Source: Glandiceps talaboti (Eukaryota > Hemichordata > Enteropneusta > Spengelidae). Taken from it: DNA of 64,000 bases. Below the pieces are notes generated by a model. It was not told the DNA's origin. It ran no database searches and saw only the letters and a list, made by a program, of their open reading frames with translations. Of the stretch, positions 12,966-26,151 are shown piece by piece. The DNA lies in assembly GCF_964340395.1 (NCBI RefSeq), contig NC_135549.1, positions 15,805,842-15,869,841 on the forward strand. Direction: 5' to 3'. Numbering within the stretch: the stretch's first letter is position 1; each line of letters starts with the position of its first letter. The position numbers were made by a program, and so were the translations under genes.

Positions 12966-15900
12966 AAGAAAGATTTGATACAAATAGGGTATATTTCCAT
13001 TCATTTTCGGATTCAATTTCAAACTGATTGACACTGAAATCTACAAAGTTTACGCTCGAATCCAGAACACTGGTCTTTTAAGCATATCTGATATTTGGCT
13101 TTCCAAATGAGCTTTCTGTGGAACAAACACACACAAAATGAAGAGGGGAAAAAAGAGAAAAGTTTGACATGTACTAAGTGAGTTATCTTACATGTGAAAT
13201 GGACAACGATGATAAAAAATATCTCATTAAGTGTCGTGATGACTATTTCATTGGAAGAATCCTAATAGTGCGACACAAGCAGATGACGACCGGGGCCAGA
13301 CGGCAATCATGTTTTTATGGAAATAAATGGTAGGTATAGTATGAAATACGGTAGTTAAGCGCCTGCACTGCAATCTATCTGAGAGTGGAATGTAAAAGTA
13401 TGTTAAAATGGAGCATCTCAAGAGACCACACTTGAAATGCTACACACGTTGATCTCTATCTATCCTATGCACCTTTCAAAATTGGTTAAATAGAAGAACA
13501 GACAACACTGCGACTGCGCAATGGGTCCCTCTGTTGAGAGCTGTCTGGGCAAATATTGGGGCCGTAAAGATAGGCGTTAGCATCGAAAATTAAATTTACA
13601 CCTTATCTTGTCAGCCGCCGCCTTCATATACTCACTTCTAGTGAGAGTGAAACGGTACAAAGTTGTGCAAAAAAAAAAACCCGATCACTGTATAAAGTCG
13701 GGTAAATTCGAAATCGCGCCCCAGGCATATTTCCCAAGTCTATCCTCAACACGAGGTATAAAAGCAATGAAATATAATTGAATTGGATCATTAATTTATT
13801 CAAGGGGGAATATCTCTCGGTTGGAGGTAGAAAGCCTCTCTTTTACTACATAAAGAAAGCAAAGATCGGTCTTTAAACTGATATCCCACATTGAACAGTG
13901 ATAAAGAAACAGGAAATAAAATAAAAGGAAGTCTTTACCTCCCCGTTGATACAGATAATGTGTATTTTCTTTTGAACATGACAATAGTCACGCGTGTGTC
14001 GAATCCCCCCACGTCGTTCTCCACGCATTCAGCTGATGATACATTTGGTACTTTCATTTGTATCTAAATCAATTCTGCATTTTTCAGGGCTTTAAATAAA
14101 AAGAATCAACAACAAAACAAAAAACAGATGAAGGTTTGAGATCGAGACCAACATGAAGCCCTTGTCTCACACTTCTAATTCATGGAGTACAGCGTTCAAT
14201 TGAGACAGAACAATGCCGTCGTCATATTGTTATAAGCTACCCCCATGTGTGTCTCTCTACGTGTAGATTGTTTTGTTTTTTATTTCTTTTTAAATAAAAA
14301 GATTACCTTAACAAATGTGTTCTGTGCGAGGGAAAACAAAACATGTTTGTCTGGTTTCACGTGCACGTCACTGGTGTGCGCTGATGTACCCTTGCATAGT
14401 TCCTATCTTGTCTCCTGTATACGCCTTCGGAGCTGTTCAAATGAAAGATGTGAGAGATTTTTATCATGATTTTGCAGTTGTAGCTATCATTGCATGCCTC
14501 GGAGTCGACAACTAAAAGAGAAAGAGAGAGAGGGATAGCTAGTCATAATTCAAACACCGTATCTGAGTCTAGAGCTTGATTAAGCTTTACTTACGAGATG
14601 TCCACAGATCAATTGACAAATATTGGGAGTAATTACCCTAATTCGAATTGAAATGGAACATTTGGAGGTGGAAAATTGTAATGAACAACTAAAACTGTCA
14701 GATGTTATTTAAAACCCTTCGAAATTAAGATGTTAACATTGTAAGGGACATGATTTACGTTCATTGGAGAAGATGCTTGTTCAACAAGGGAACATCGAGG
14801 TGATTTATTGCAATGTTTCTCTTCCAAGACTTCTATCGACGTAATTGTCGTGAATATAGGGTCAACGCTAAAATAATTGCCAAAAGTTGATATGATGTAG
14901 ATTTATTCTCTCGTTAGTTATAATCTTAAATTGGGAGATGGCTCTGTGTGTAGATATTAATAACCGATGAGACTTGACGGGATGATCCGAATCTGGAACG
15001 ATGTGTTAATTCGACAATGTTGCCATACTTCATAATAATATTATTATATCTCTTTTTCAAGCATCGTAGCTCAGCCGTGTCGTATTTCAACACACTCCGC
15101 TTGTAATTAAACTTATTTCCCCAATGGTCACCCCACCACAGTCATGCATGGGACTATCATCAATGCGGACACACACCCAAACCACAAGTGTATCTTTGAT
15201 GAGTGACTTTTGTTATCCGAACTGACTTTAATCTGGAATTTGCCAAATATTATCTGTCCTAACTGCGCTTAGTTCTCTTTTATCAACCCAACCTAAAGAT
15301 ACAGCCTTGGTTAGGTAGGTAGGTACCATGTACCACTTGTTTCATTTTGAATCCCCCTCCCCCCCAAAAAAAAACAAAAAAAAACCCCAGATACGATGGA
15401 AGTCTATACTTCCGCTCACATACGGTCTTCAAAGCTCAACCTCCTCTTCGAACTGATTAAGTGGATAAAACATCTATCGATGACAAAGCTTGCTATCACA
15501 ATAGTAAGATAAATGCAATCATTAGACGCACATCACCTTTTACGCCTGCCTGTGATGTCATTTCTGAGATTACAATAAAATATTTGTTGTTCCTAACCTA
15601 AAAATGAGTTTTAAAGTCTGCTTCAACTGTTAGTTTTAGCCGGATAATAATCTATACGTAGATGCGTTTAAGGAAATATTCGGATTCTTTAGCTGTTAAA
15701 ACAATAGTCAACAGTCGAATTGCCTATAGGGTATATTGCAACAGATTAATGTGTGCCACATCAAATAAAATCACTCATTTGTCGTGGCCGTCATAGTTGA
15801 TCAATTCGCAAGATTAGAAACACATAGGGAAGACATCCGCGTACAGGCCGCCAAATGGGAGCATAGTAAAACTTGGAAACCATGGCAACCAGGCGTCAGA

Positions 15901-16938
15901 GCCATCATTAAGGGATCCTATACGAGTAATTGGAGTTGTTAAACCCATCCTGTTTATTTCAATACCCGCGTCTCCGGTCACCAAGGCAATGATGAAAACT
16001 GAGGAACTTTGAATAAGGGGGTTGAGATCGCTGTTTTGAAAGCTGCAACAAGAACGGGATAAAAAGTGATGTCCCACATGCACCAACAAATGTGCATTAC
16101 TCAAACTTTGCACGTAGCTGAGAGATTTATCACTTCTAGACGTCCATATACTTTCCTATTAATTAATCGACCTAAATGTAGCTTATTGATTTATGGATAC
16201 CGCAGAAGAGGACGGTGATCCATCAAACACCACTGGGGTGTCAGTATCTTACTCACTGCCACAGATATACAATTATCCCTAGATAGGACCCTAAAAGTCA
16301 TTGGGGGGCTGTAGTCTGCTCATAAAGCCAACAAAAACTTATAAGAGATGTCAGATAGCTAAACTTGGGCATCAGTTATACGAGTGTTTACTTGAAATTC
16401 TTTTTTTATCCGGGCTGGATTAAGCCAGCAAATGCAAGGAAACGATTTGTTGGTGATGATGATAGTGATAATTATTGGCAATTAATCTTCAGGTTTTATG
16501 AGCCGATCCCGGATAGTCCCCTAGATATTATTCTCTGCTTTGCGGTGCGATTTTATTAAGCATACGATTATTTTCAATTTCATCCTGAATCTTCTAAGTT
16601 TGAGGATGATCTGGAGTTTACCCTTGGGCAATTGCGTTATCTTAGTCGTCACGGTGAAAAGCTTGATTGCTTATGCGATTGACAAGACAGTTACACTAAT
16701 TTGACATTAAATAGACATATCCCTGTGTTAACCTAGGCGATGCCCTCGAATTATTACTCATGTATTAATTCCAATGACCTTCTGATAACAAGTTACTTAA
16801 CAGGTAAATGTAAACTTTGCTGTAAGTATGGCAAGACCGAAATATTGATCTTTTTTAACGACGAAACGCTCATTTTTTTCGCTTGTTCTACCTTTAATGG
16901 ATTGTTCCCCTTTTTAGTAATTGCTAGAATATTGGTTA
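12966..16938. other. Gene-free stretch
   Basis: Short chance frames only. A fragment like the 12.7 kb repeat core is at 13193-13208, and C/A homopolymer runs are at 15353-15395. A 99-codon minus frame (15814-16113) is not recognisable. Confidence 0.5.
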
Positions 16939-17216
16939 GTTGGTTGGTTGGTTGGTTGGTTGGTCAGTCGATCGATCGATCGAGTGAGTGAGTGAGTGAG
17001 TGAGTGAGTGAGTGAGTGAGTGAGTGAGTGAGTGAGTGAGTGAGTGAGTGAGTGAGTGAGTGAGTGAGTGAGTGAGTGAGTGTGAGCGAGCGAGCGAGCG
17101 ATAGATCGATCAATTCATTCATTCATTCATTCATTCATTCATTCATTCATTCACCCTTAGATCAATCAATTGATCATGATCGGTCGACTCTTTATTGTTG
17201 GTGAGTAGGTTTGTTG

Positions 17217-17310
<94 letters not shown>

Positions 17311-17530
17311 AAATCATTCATTCATTCATTCATTCATTCATTCATTGCCGAAACTAAAATGCTGTTTCCAAAATTACACATTCTTGATTCCACTTTCAGC
17401 GAAAGTTCACCGAAAACTTTGACCAGAGACATTTCTAGATTTATCCTATATCATATCATAATATATTTATTTTATATCATATCATATCATATCATATCAT
17501 ATCATATCATATCATATCATATCATATCAT
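16939..17530 (+). repeat. Compound microsatellite nest with seven motifs
   Basis: In order: TTGG (16939-16963), CGAT (16968-16982), GAGT (16983-17080), GAGC (17084-17100), ATTC (17113-17152), TGAT (17217-17310), CATT (17314-17346), then a pentanucleotide TATCA array (17474-17530) after a 127-bp unique spacer. Confidence 0.95.
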
Positions 17531-19840
17531 AAACGGATATATGGATTTTCGCTGAAAACAAAATGTTGAACAACACCACATACTCTCAGAAATTGAAGAG
17601 CTATTTCCGAAAATCTATCTTGTATCTCGAGTGTTCTCTGATTACCCTTTAAAAGGCGATAAATATGTTGTTATCTCTGGTTTAACGAATTCATGGCGTG
17701 AGAAGTCTCACTCTTTTAATGAAGATTGATTCGTGTTAATTAATTAGTTTGACAATTAATTACGCGTAATAAAACTGCTTAAAAGTATTCAAAACATAGC
17801 ATAGTTTAATTAAACCCGTAGAAATGATCAATTGAACAGAACATCAAAAGCATTTGTTATGATTCAGAATATGATAATATTAATATTGCGCCATTATAAC
17901 TTAATTTCTACGGCCTATAGATAATGATATAATGTTCATTTGATATCTGATATTGATACTGTGCCATTGGGTACATGATTTATTGAGGAATTAACGAAAC
18001 TATTTATTCTTCTCGCCATTATATTTATGCTCAGATGTAGCTCTACTTCGACATTTAACAACCGAAATGGAACAACTCGAAGTTTTACGCGACCCGGCCT
18101 CAGAAAATGGCATTATTTCCAAAACGTTTATTCGTTGTGTTGCGTTGGGTAGGGTAGGATAGGCATTGCATGGGGACATTCAAACTTGGAACGTCCTTGT
18201 CTAGTACACCTGAACCTCAAACATTGTGTATTGGCCATAAAAGAACGATTAATGTCTACGGTGCACTGGTGACTACAAAATATCTGGAGAGAAGTTTCAA
18301 ATACAAGTTGTCAGTCTTTTTATTTCGCTACACTTTTTTTGAGATCAGGAGGCGTAAAAAGCTTAAGCAATTTTGAATACCCCCCCCCCCCCCGCCCCAA
18401 AGTACCAACAGTTGTGTCGATATCAAATAGCCCAGGTCTAACTATTTTGATGTCAAGATTAGATGTAAAATCTTTCCGGATCAAAATTGACAGAATCGTA
18501 TTATCACAAGTTTATCGTGATGTTCCCATTCATTGATATGCGATCTAAGTTATTGTGTTTTCGTGGATGAATTATATTTAAGATGATGGTAGGAGTTGTC
18601 AATTAATTCTCGTTACCAGTGAGCTTTCTATCATCAACGGTAATCATGATTTATCTACCGTCGTTATTAAAATGTAACGATGAGCTACACCGACGAAGTG
18701 TCGACTCTAATATATAGACCCTTTGTCTCAATTAGTCACCGGGTACATCTTCGTAAAAAAAATGAACAAAGGTTGCCGCGTGTATAGTTGAAACAGTCAT
18801 GCATGCTGAATTGTTGCGTAGGTACGTTAGGACGCCCAGATAACTGTAGCCCCACAATATATAGATGAAACTGAGGGAAGGATCTTTATCTAAACGTGTA
18901 AGTATAGATTTCCGATCTTAAAAATCTTTGTAGCATTCTAAACTGTTATTGTGTTGAATATAAGGATTTCATTTTAAGTGGCCTTTTTACATGTAACACA
19001 GTTTCTATCTTGTGTATAGATGCCACATCGAGTACGATGCCAACGTCAACTATTGATTCTCTCGGCTTGTTAAGTAAATCGCGAGCAACGTGTTTTCTTC
19101 ATAAATGTTGTCCTAATTTTCAATTTGCATTTTTTCTGGCTGTTGGTTCTTTGAAGAGCTCCCCGGTGAGTATGCTCCGTCGACATGACCTTTAACTTGA
19201 ATTCTGGCTTTCAAAATTTTCCGTGTCAAATGATTGATAGTTAGCGTTTTGATCCAAAAACAAAAGGAGTGGGTAGAAAATAGACTCATCCTACATGAAC
19301 TGTTAGAGGGACATGAAATCGTGATGTAAAGCAACAACATGTGACCCCAGGTTATTGATCTGAATCAAATCTGACTAGTTTTTTTATCCCCTGCCATTAC
19401 TCAATCTACCACTGTACAAATACAGACTGTCTCTTGCTCTTCGCATGCCCTTTGTGGAAATGACTCCCAGTACGGTCTCCCTAATTCTTGTCTGCAAATA
19501 CACGAGTATTTGTCACTCGCTGCCACAGAGGAAATGTAAGTATTGACAAAGTCGAAATAAGACCAAGTACACTACTCCAAAATATTCGTCAAATGTGCAT
19601 TACTTTCGTTTTAACAACTAAAAACTTGTAGACAAACCTAAAAGTCTGCCATTACTTTAGTGGATCACGTCTGGTAAACAAAAAGCAATTCCAAATGTAG
19701 GGATTGTTTTCAAAGGGTATAAATTTTGATTATAGTCAAATTGTCCCGAGAGATTTTGTGGAAAGTTCGGTATTTAAAAGCATAGTAAAGAAAAGTCTAA
19801 TGATACTAGCCGAGTATCAACATATTCAGTACGAAAGGAT

Positions 19841-19960
19841 TTTCCCGCCAAAAATAGTTTGAACTGTTTTTTCTTTACACTTTCCCGCCAAAAAAAACAA
19901 TTTGAACAATTTTTGTTTACAGCTTCCCGCCAAAAACAGTTCGACAATTTTTCTTTTTTC
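19841..19960 (+). repeat. Three-copy ~41-bp repeat carrying E2F-like sites
   Basis: TTTCCCGCCAAAA at 19841 and 19881 and TTCCCGCCAAAA at 19924. Each is followed by a related A/T-rich stretch with GTTTGAAC or a variant and a T-rich run. TTTCCCGCC is the canonical E2F recognition site. Confidence 0.7.
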
Positions 19961-20618
19961 TTCGATTATTTTTAAAATAGAAGGGTGTAGTTTTGGACTG
20001 GATTCCTAGAAATAACCGCAACTTATAAAATTACGTCAAAAGTTTGCAAGTTGGCAAAAAACTGTCACAAAAATTCAGAAACCTTTTGCAGTGGCGGTGT
20101 TCACATTCCAAACTACATAGAGCCAGACATAATGGTTTCCCTACTGTGTGTATTTTACTATTTGATTGCTTTGCTTGCCAAAACAAGCCTTGGGGTTAAA
20201 TACATTTGATGCCTATCAAATTTAATATCATGGTAACAGCCGATCTCACAAATAACTCAGTATGTAATATTTATACATTTACAGACCCCAACACTGTTGA
20301 CTTTCTTCATGCATTTTTCAATTTTCCCAATACAATTACTACTGTAATGGTAATGTGATTGAAGCGCTAGGCAGTTCAATGTGACAGTAATTGCGCTTAT
20401 ACTGTTCCGCAATGTATGCACTATAATTCAGAAACCACCCGTATAGCCGTAAAAGACGGCCAGCATCGATTTTTCATTACAATTATTAAGACAATATTCT
20501 TGTAATTATGGGGCTTCTTATCTAGATTAACTATGAACCATAACTGTGTAATATTACATGAATTGAATAATATTTCCTTATTTAACGAGTGGCGGCGAAT
20601 GAACGATGACAACCGAGA

Positions 20619-20635
20619 TGCGCATGCGCCATTGG
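20619..20635 (+). promoter_or_regulatory. NRF1-type site abutting reversed CCAAT
   Basis: TGCGCATGCGCC at 20619-20630 fits the NRF1 consensus and runs directly into ATTGG (20631-20635). This pairing is typical of CpG promoters and is striking in such AT-rich surroundings. No gene is recognised on either side. Confidence 0.3.
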
Positions 20636-23600
20636 TGCCCTCAAGAGACCCATTTGAAAACTTCAATGAGACATCTCGCATGTGTGTGCGAGTACAGCCC
20701 GTCTGAATATAAACGATCGATCATTTCATAATCCCTAATACAATATCGGTGGCAATCGCGATAGAAGACAGTTGTGAGTTGTCAGCATAATACTTAGCCG
20801 TCTCTATCGTTTTAACATATACTAGTGGTAGCGTGACGTGAGTCATGAACGTAACTTACAACCGTTTAGGGGTTTTTTTAAATGTTAAAAGCTGGTCCAT
20901 TCATATTATGATTCCTGACTCGTGTTGTGAATATTTGGATGGAAATAGCCATTCATGTTACATGAGATAAAACCCTATCAAATGTATGACACTTTCTTGT
21001 CTGTTTCGGGGTTTTTTCGTGAACTTTTTCGGCCTACCTCCAAACATTCCAAAACTTTTGATTTCCTCAGTCAGTTTCCTCATAAAAGCATGAAAACTTT
21101 TTTTTTCATCTATGCCTGGCTCTTCTTCTTTTGCTGTAAAATAGATAGGAGGGGATTATACATTTATGGAAATTTTAATGTTATGGGTATCGAATATTCA
21201 GTAGACGTTATATTGCTCGTTATCAAGCAATTTTTTGCCATTTCCTCGTTTCTGTAATTCGACAAACGTGTGTCTTATTGTGTTGGACGATGAAATCGGA
21301 GAAATCGACGTGAAATCGGCATGCAAATCTAACATTACATTGTGTAATTTGATATGCATGCTTCAGTGACTTTTTCACCACTGACATGTGTATGTCGTAA
21401 TATAAAACACTGCCATGCCTTTCCTTATCTTGGTTTCCGCGACAAACTCAAGCATAAAACCGGACAAAATGCAAAGAAAAGAACAAAGATACATATCTGT
21501 GCGTAGAAATCAATTGCGGTATGCCAATGTGTTCACAAATTGTTGTGATGTGGTGTTCAGGACTCCGAGACGATCAGAACGGGAACTATTCTTCCAGAGT
21601 TTAGTTCAGTTTAGCGTCTCTCAAATCTACCATGAAAAGCACTTTGTAGGTTTTACGTAAGTAATAAATGTTGATGTGACAAGCGGATATCCTAGTTGTC
21701 CCTTTTAGCTTATGCACGATTTGGCAAATGTGTATTATACAGTTGAAGAAGGAACCGCAGTCGCATTTTATTGGGTAATATCACCCTTTAATTTAGGGCA
21801 CAGTACTTTTCTTTTGTTAGCATGATCAATTTCATATTTATTCATATATTTTGTAAACTGAAAAAAACAACAGTCCGTGCTGTTGTGATCGTTATATTAT
21901 AAAACTTCTACAGCGGTTTACACCAAAGGGTAGTTAAGAAAAGTGTTCAACCACCCGATGTGTTGGTTTCTGATTTTAGGTACGGGTAGTACACTGAACA
22001 ACTGAAAGACCCGGCGAGTGAAAAGATAATAAGCGATGAAATAATATCACATCACATGCAGCAGTTGTAAAACCTGTCTGATAATAGATCATAAAACTTG
22101 TGCGGAAAACTGCGACCCACGTCCAACCGAGTGATTTGGTCTGTGTTAGTGTGCGCTTTGCTTACAGATATAAACCACGGCTTGAAACGAAATGAAAGAA
22201 CCGGCTAAGAAACACGTGTTCACCATTATCGCTTGCAAAGAGTTCTCCAATTTATATATGCCACCACCGGTGTTGTCATTAAACAAAAGAACACAATGGA
22301 ACAAATATTGCATTGGAAATGAAAAATAAGGCATCCAAAATTTCCTTTAGTTGCACATAGGGGCAACTAAGGTCATTCTTGTCGAGTGCACGTGGTAAAG
22401 AAAATATCAAAATATTATCAAGTTTGGAGGTATACAGTTGAAACGTGATTTGCTATGGAGTATACCAGATTGCATACTTTAGAAAGTCACATACTATCAA
22501 TTTGTAATGAACACAGAGGTCAACTTCAAGTTAATAAATGTTTGTTTTCAAAAATATTTTGGCTTCACGTTAGGCTAAATTGTTACAAGGATCGAACAAA
22601 GCCTCCTTGTGCTTTTCCTTTTTACCAAAAAAAATATTACTATCAGTAATAGTACCGATGAAATACGAACATTTACGAAATACAGCTTGAAATGTAATTG
22701 TAAAGTTTGTCATGACCCCTCATATGTTCGTACACTTGTTTGCTGCGACCTTTTCTGGTTATTTAAGAACAAAATAGTACCGATGTACGCGCGCACATGT
22801 ACCTTCAGCCTCAGGTTTCTTTTAAACTGAGCCGGCGGCCGGCGGCACCATTTACCGTTTTGCTTCTGTTCTTGATTATGTGTGTTCAAAAAGTAAGTGG
22901 AATATTAAATGTGTTTAAGAGTATTTCTGCAACTCATAATGAAATTTCTTTCGCTTTTTTCTCCTTGTTTTTGCGTGTTCAGGAGTGTTTTGAAGTGGAA
23001 AATTGGGGGTCTACCGGCAATGAATGCCGGCTAGTTGATAGTACTTGTTCAACATATGCATGCATAACTCAGACTGGAATCGGTGTTGTGTGATTATTGT
23101 TTGTTAGAAGTGACTGGGCTTGATTAAATCGAGGCACCTGCTGCGGTGCACTGTCATGCAAATAAGCTAGACACGTGTGACAGCCTATGAAAAAGTCATA
23201 GACACATCCTTCTTCGCTTGTGTCTACTACATGGAACAGCGCTGTCGATTTCTATGTGATTGATGATATTCGTTTCGTTTAGCGATCCTGTTTAGTACCG
23301 TCATAAAAGTTAAAAGTAACCCTCAAACTTTCCCTTCAGTACTTTTTTTTGTGTGGAGACACGCAAAAAGAAAATGCGAAAGGCGTTTTCGTTTTCCCAA
23401 AGTTTTTTCTTTTCTTTTCTTTTTTTTGTTACGCGCTTAATATGAAACCACTTTAAAAAAAAAAGTTTGAGCGCTCTGTTCAGGGAGGCGTTAACAGGGT
23501 TGGTAAACAATACACATTGTCATATAACTACGTTAAACTGAAATATTGAATTATCCTACCAATGACTGTCATTCAGTTTCAGAAATCGAATGAGTAGCAG

Positions 23601-23927
23601 GCAACAAAACCAAGAAGTATGGTTAATACGAAGGAAGCCTGAAGGCAGTCAGACAACAATGAAGTACGCCTGCCTGGTTTTCACTATCTCCAAGTCCGCT
23701 GTTCGCAAAATTTTGACCCCGAATAATTGCTCGCTTCTGTGTGTATTATTACAAAGTTATAAATATATTCAAATACGTTTCAACACCGGTAGTTCTCCAT
23801 AATGCAAACGCTGATGGAGCATACTGGTATATGCCAACTCACGATCGGGTGGCTGGTGGCTTACATTTGAAAGACTGACACCCGGTTTGTGGTCAGTGGA
23901 TATCGTGCGCTCTGTTATTACTCCCGG

Positions 23928-23965
23928 TATATATAGCTTAGATTGTCCGGGTTATTGTCAGTAGT
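23928..23965 (+). promoter_or_regulatory. TATA + initiator pair
   Basis: TATATATAG starts at 23928; TCAGTAG, matching the invertebrate initiator TCAGT, has its A at 23960, exactly 32 bp downstream. No recognisable gene follows, only very short open frames. Confidence 0.35.
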
Positions 23966-24362
23966 GAGTGTACGGATACAAGGCGACATTTTTGTGTGCA
24001 AATGCAAAAATGAAAATGGTTGACTATATTCACACTGACTTAATTTGGTTGGGGGAAATATATTTTTGAGCATAATTGTTCACCTTTCGCGGATTTTACT
24101 AGACTGGGTTCATTTGTGTTGCCAAGTGTTAACTAACTAACGTGGAAAATATATTTTTTTTTAAAGTTTTAAAAAACACCCCACATATAACTTCCAACTA
24201 TCATTTTGACCCGAAGAAAGTAGAGAAACCGTGAGAAGATATGTCACACCACAGTATAAGGAGGTTGAAGTTTCCATATTTGTTTTTTTTCAACGTAAGG
24301 AAATTAGACAACTCAACTTAAAAACAAAATGAGTTTCTTTTATTATATTTGTTTATAATGTC

Positions 24363-24373
24363 TTATCTTATCT
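24363..24373 (-). promoter_or_regulatory. Tandem WGATAR sites
   Basis: TTATCTTATCT gives two overlapping AGATAA sites on the minus strand, about 120 bp from a G-quadruplex motif. A possible autoregulatory input. Confidence 0.25.
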
Positions 24374-24494
24374 TAGTTTGCATTGTTTCACCGCTGTGTT
24401 TGTCGTTGTTAGTTGTTTGTAAACACGCGCATTGTCATATTCGAATTGATAAGCAGACGGCATGCTATGAATAGGAAGTGGATGGAGAGGAGGA

Positions 24495-24518
24495 GGGGAG
24501 GCGAGGGGAGGGGGAGGG
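24495..24518 (+). other. G-quadruplex motif
   Basis: Runs of G at 24495-24498, 24505-24508, 24510-24514 and 24516-24518, with loops of 6, 1 and 1, inside a purine-only stretch. Confidence 0.6.
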
Positions 24519-24604
24519 ATGAGATCTGATGACTCCAAGATGTCAACATGCGGGTGGAGAAGGATGAGTGTATCATCATCTCTCACCACAATATATTTTG
24601 TTAT

Positions 24605-24990
24605 TTTAAGCTGTCTATTTCACTCCGTCAGTCGAAATGTATGATCTCACCATTGATTGTGTCATTGTAAACTGTGTAGTTCACACCTGAAATAGACACA
24701 CAAAAATGTCTCCTTCAAGAGGACATAGTCAAAGTGTGTCATCTCATCATAGATTTTTTCATTGCAAAGTGTGTCTATTTCACACGTGAAATAGACATGA
24801 AATGAAATCTACAAGCGGAAACGGTCAGTCTAAGTAGATACAGATTGTGTCACTGTATAAACTGTGTCTATTTCACTCGGTCAGTCTAAGTCTATCATCT
24901 CACAATAAATTTTGTCATTGCAAACTGTGTCTATTTCGCACGTGAAAAAGACATGAAATGTAATCTACAAGAGGACACGGTAAGTCTGTT
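24605..24990 (+). repeat. Diverged tandem repeat with palindromic core
   Basis: Copies of TGTCTATTTCAC or a close variant start near 24612, 24675, 24772, 24865 and 24928 (spacings 63, 97, 93, 63). The best copy (24772-24797) has perfect 12-bp inverted arms around AC, with E-box CACGTG at its centre (24783-24788). Other parts shared between units include CATTGCAAACTGTG and ATCTACAAG. Confidence 0.75.
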
Positions 24991-25420
24991 ATTAAGTGCA
25001 ATTGAATTGACATCGCAAGGACATCTTCTATCTTGAGTCCAATTCCCGAGGCAACCGATTACGTCGAAAGATCCCTGGTATCGTCATTAGTTTCACTCCC
25101 ATTGTGGACGGAGACGGGGACTATGTACGGTATGCTAATTTGATTGTAGCTGCAGGGATGGTCTTTTTCATTGTCCAATCAACAAGAAAGGTGTAAGAAA
25201 TTCAATTTCTGTTAAGTTATGTGATTGTTAGATAAAGAAGAAATTCAACCAGATATAGCAATGTTGCATATGTGCGTGCACAAACGTTTAACGTCAACAA
25301 CTTGAATTTTGCCCTTTCTTATCGACTGTACCTCTCTGCCTGCCGCCCGTCCTTTGCGCATTCAACCTGCGAACCATTAGATCATTAGCCTTTCTTTGGA
25401 TTCACCATGCATTGTATATG

Positions 25421-25525
<105 letters not shown>

Positions 25526-26095
25526 TATTGAAGCTATTCCCGATCATATTTAAGCCATGACTTATCATATATTCATATATATATATATATATATAAGTAG
25601 AAGAAAACATCTTCAACTGAGTATGTGGCTATATTAAAAAGGTTTTTTTACTGTCTCAGCCTAACGCATGTTGATATAAAGACAAATCGTAAGCGCTTGG
25701 AGAATTGCCACACTTTTGGAGTTTGAGAGTGACTACACGGAAAAAGGCTATCGTTGAGGTGTATATTTTATTTGCCGACATGATAAACGAGATATATGAA
25801 TGGCGAGAAATAACTTTTAGGAATGTATCGTGACTCAGGAGAAGGCTGAAAGTTGTTACTATAGCAACTCAGTCACACTTTAAGTTTGGACACGCTTGGT
25901 TGGTATATCTTATCTATCAAGTGCACTTAATCGTATGTGGTGATAGATGTCAACTGACTCTCTTCACTGTAACACCAACAACATAGTCACAAAACGATAC
26001 GACGAGTTGTCTTCCTCGTCGTCATCCCTTACCGAACCCCATTGGAGAAATTGAACAACGAACGCGTCCATCATGACGATGATGATGATGGTAAT

Positions 26096-26151
26096 GGTGG
26101 TGGTGGTGGTGGTGGTGGTGGTGGTGGTGGTGGTGGTGGTGGTGGTGGTGG
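26096..26151 (+). repeat. GGT trinucleotide microsatellite
   Basis: About 18 GGT units preceded by a short GAT run (26077-26090). G2-type quadruplex potential on this strand. Confidence 0.95.

Larger units (their letters stand above)
17531..23927. other. Gene-free stretch
   Basis: No recognisable gene. Contents are a 14-base C run (18380-18393), the E2F-site repeat, the NRF1/CCAAT patch and a CGG-rich patch at 22832-22848. Confidence 0.5.

Noticed and set aside
15814-16113. 99-codon minus-strand frame with Trp/Pro-rich end
   Set aside because: No recognised domain, no splice or promoter context; probably chance.
16939-17530. CRISPR-like regular repeats
   Set aside because: Direct runs of 4-5 base units without spacers; simple microsatellites in an animal genome.
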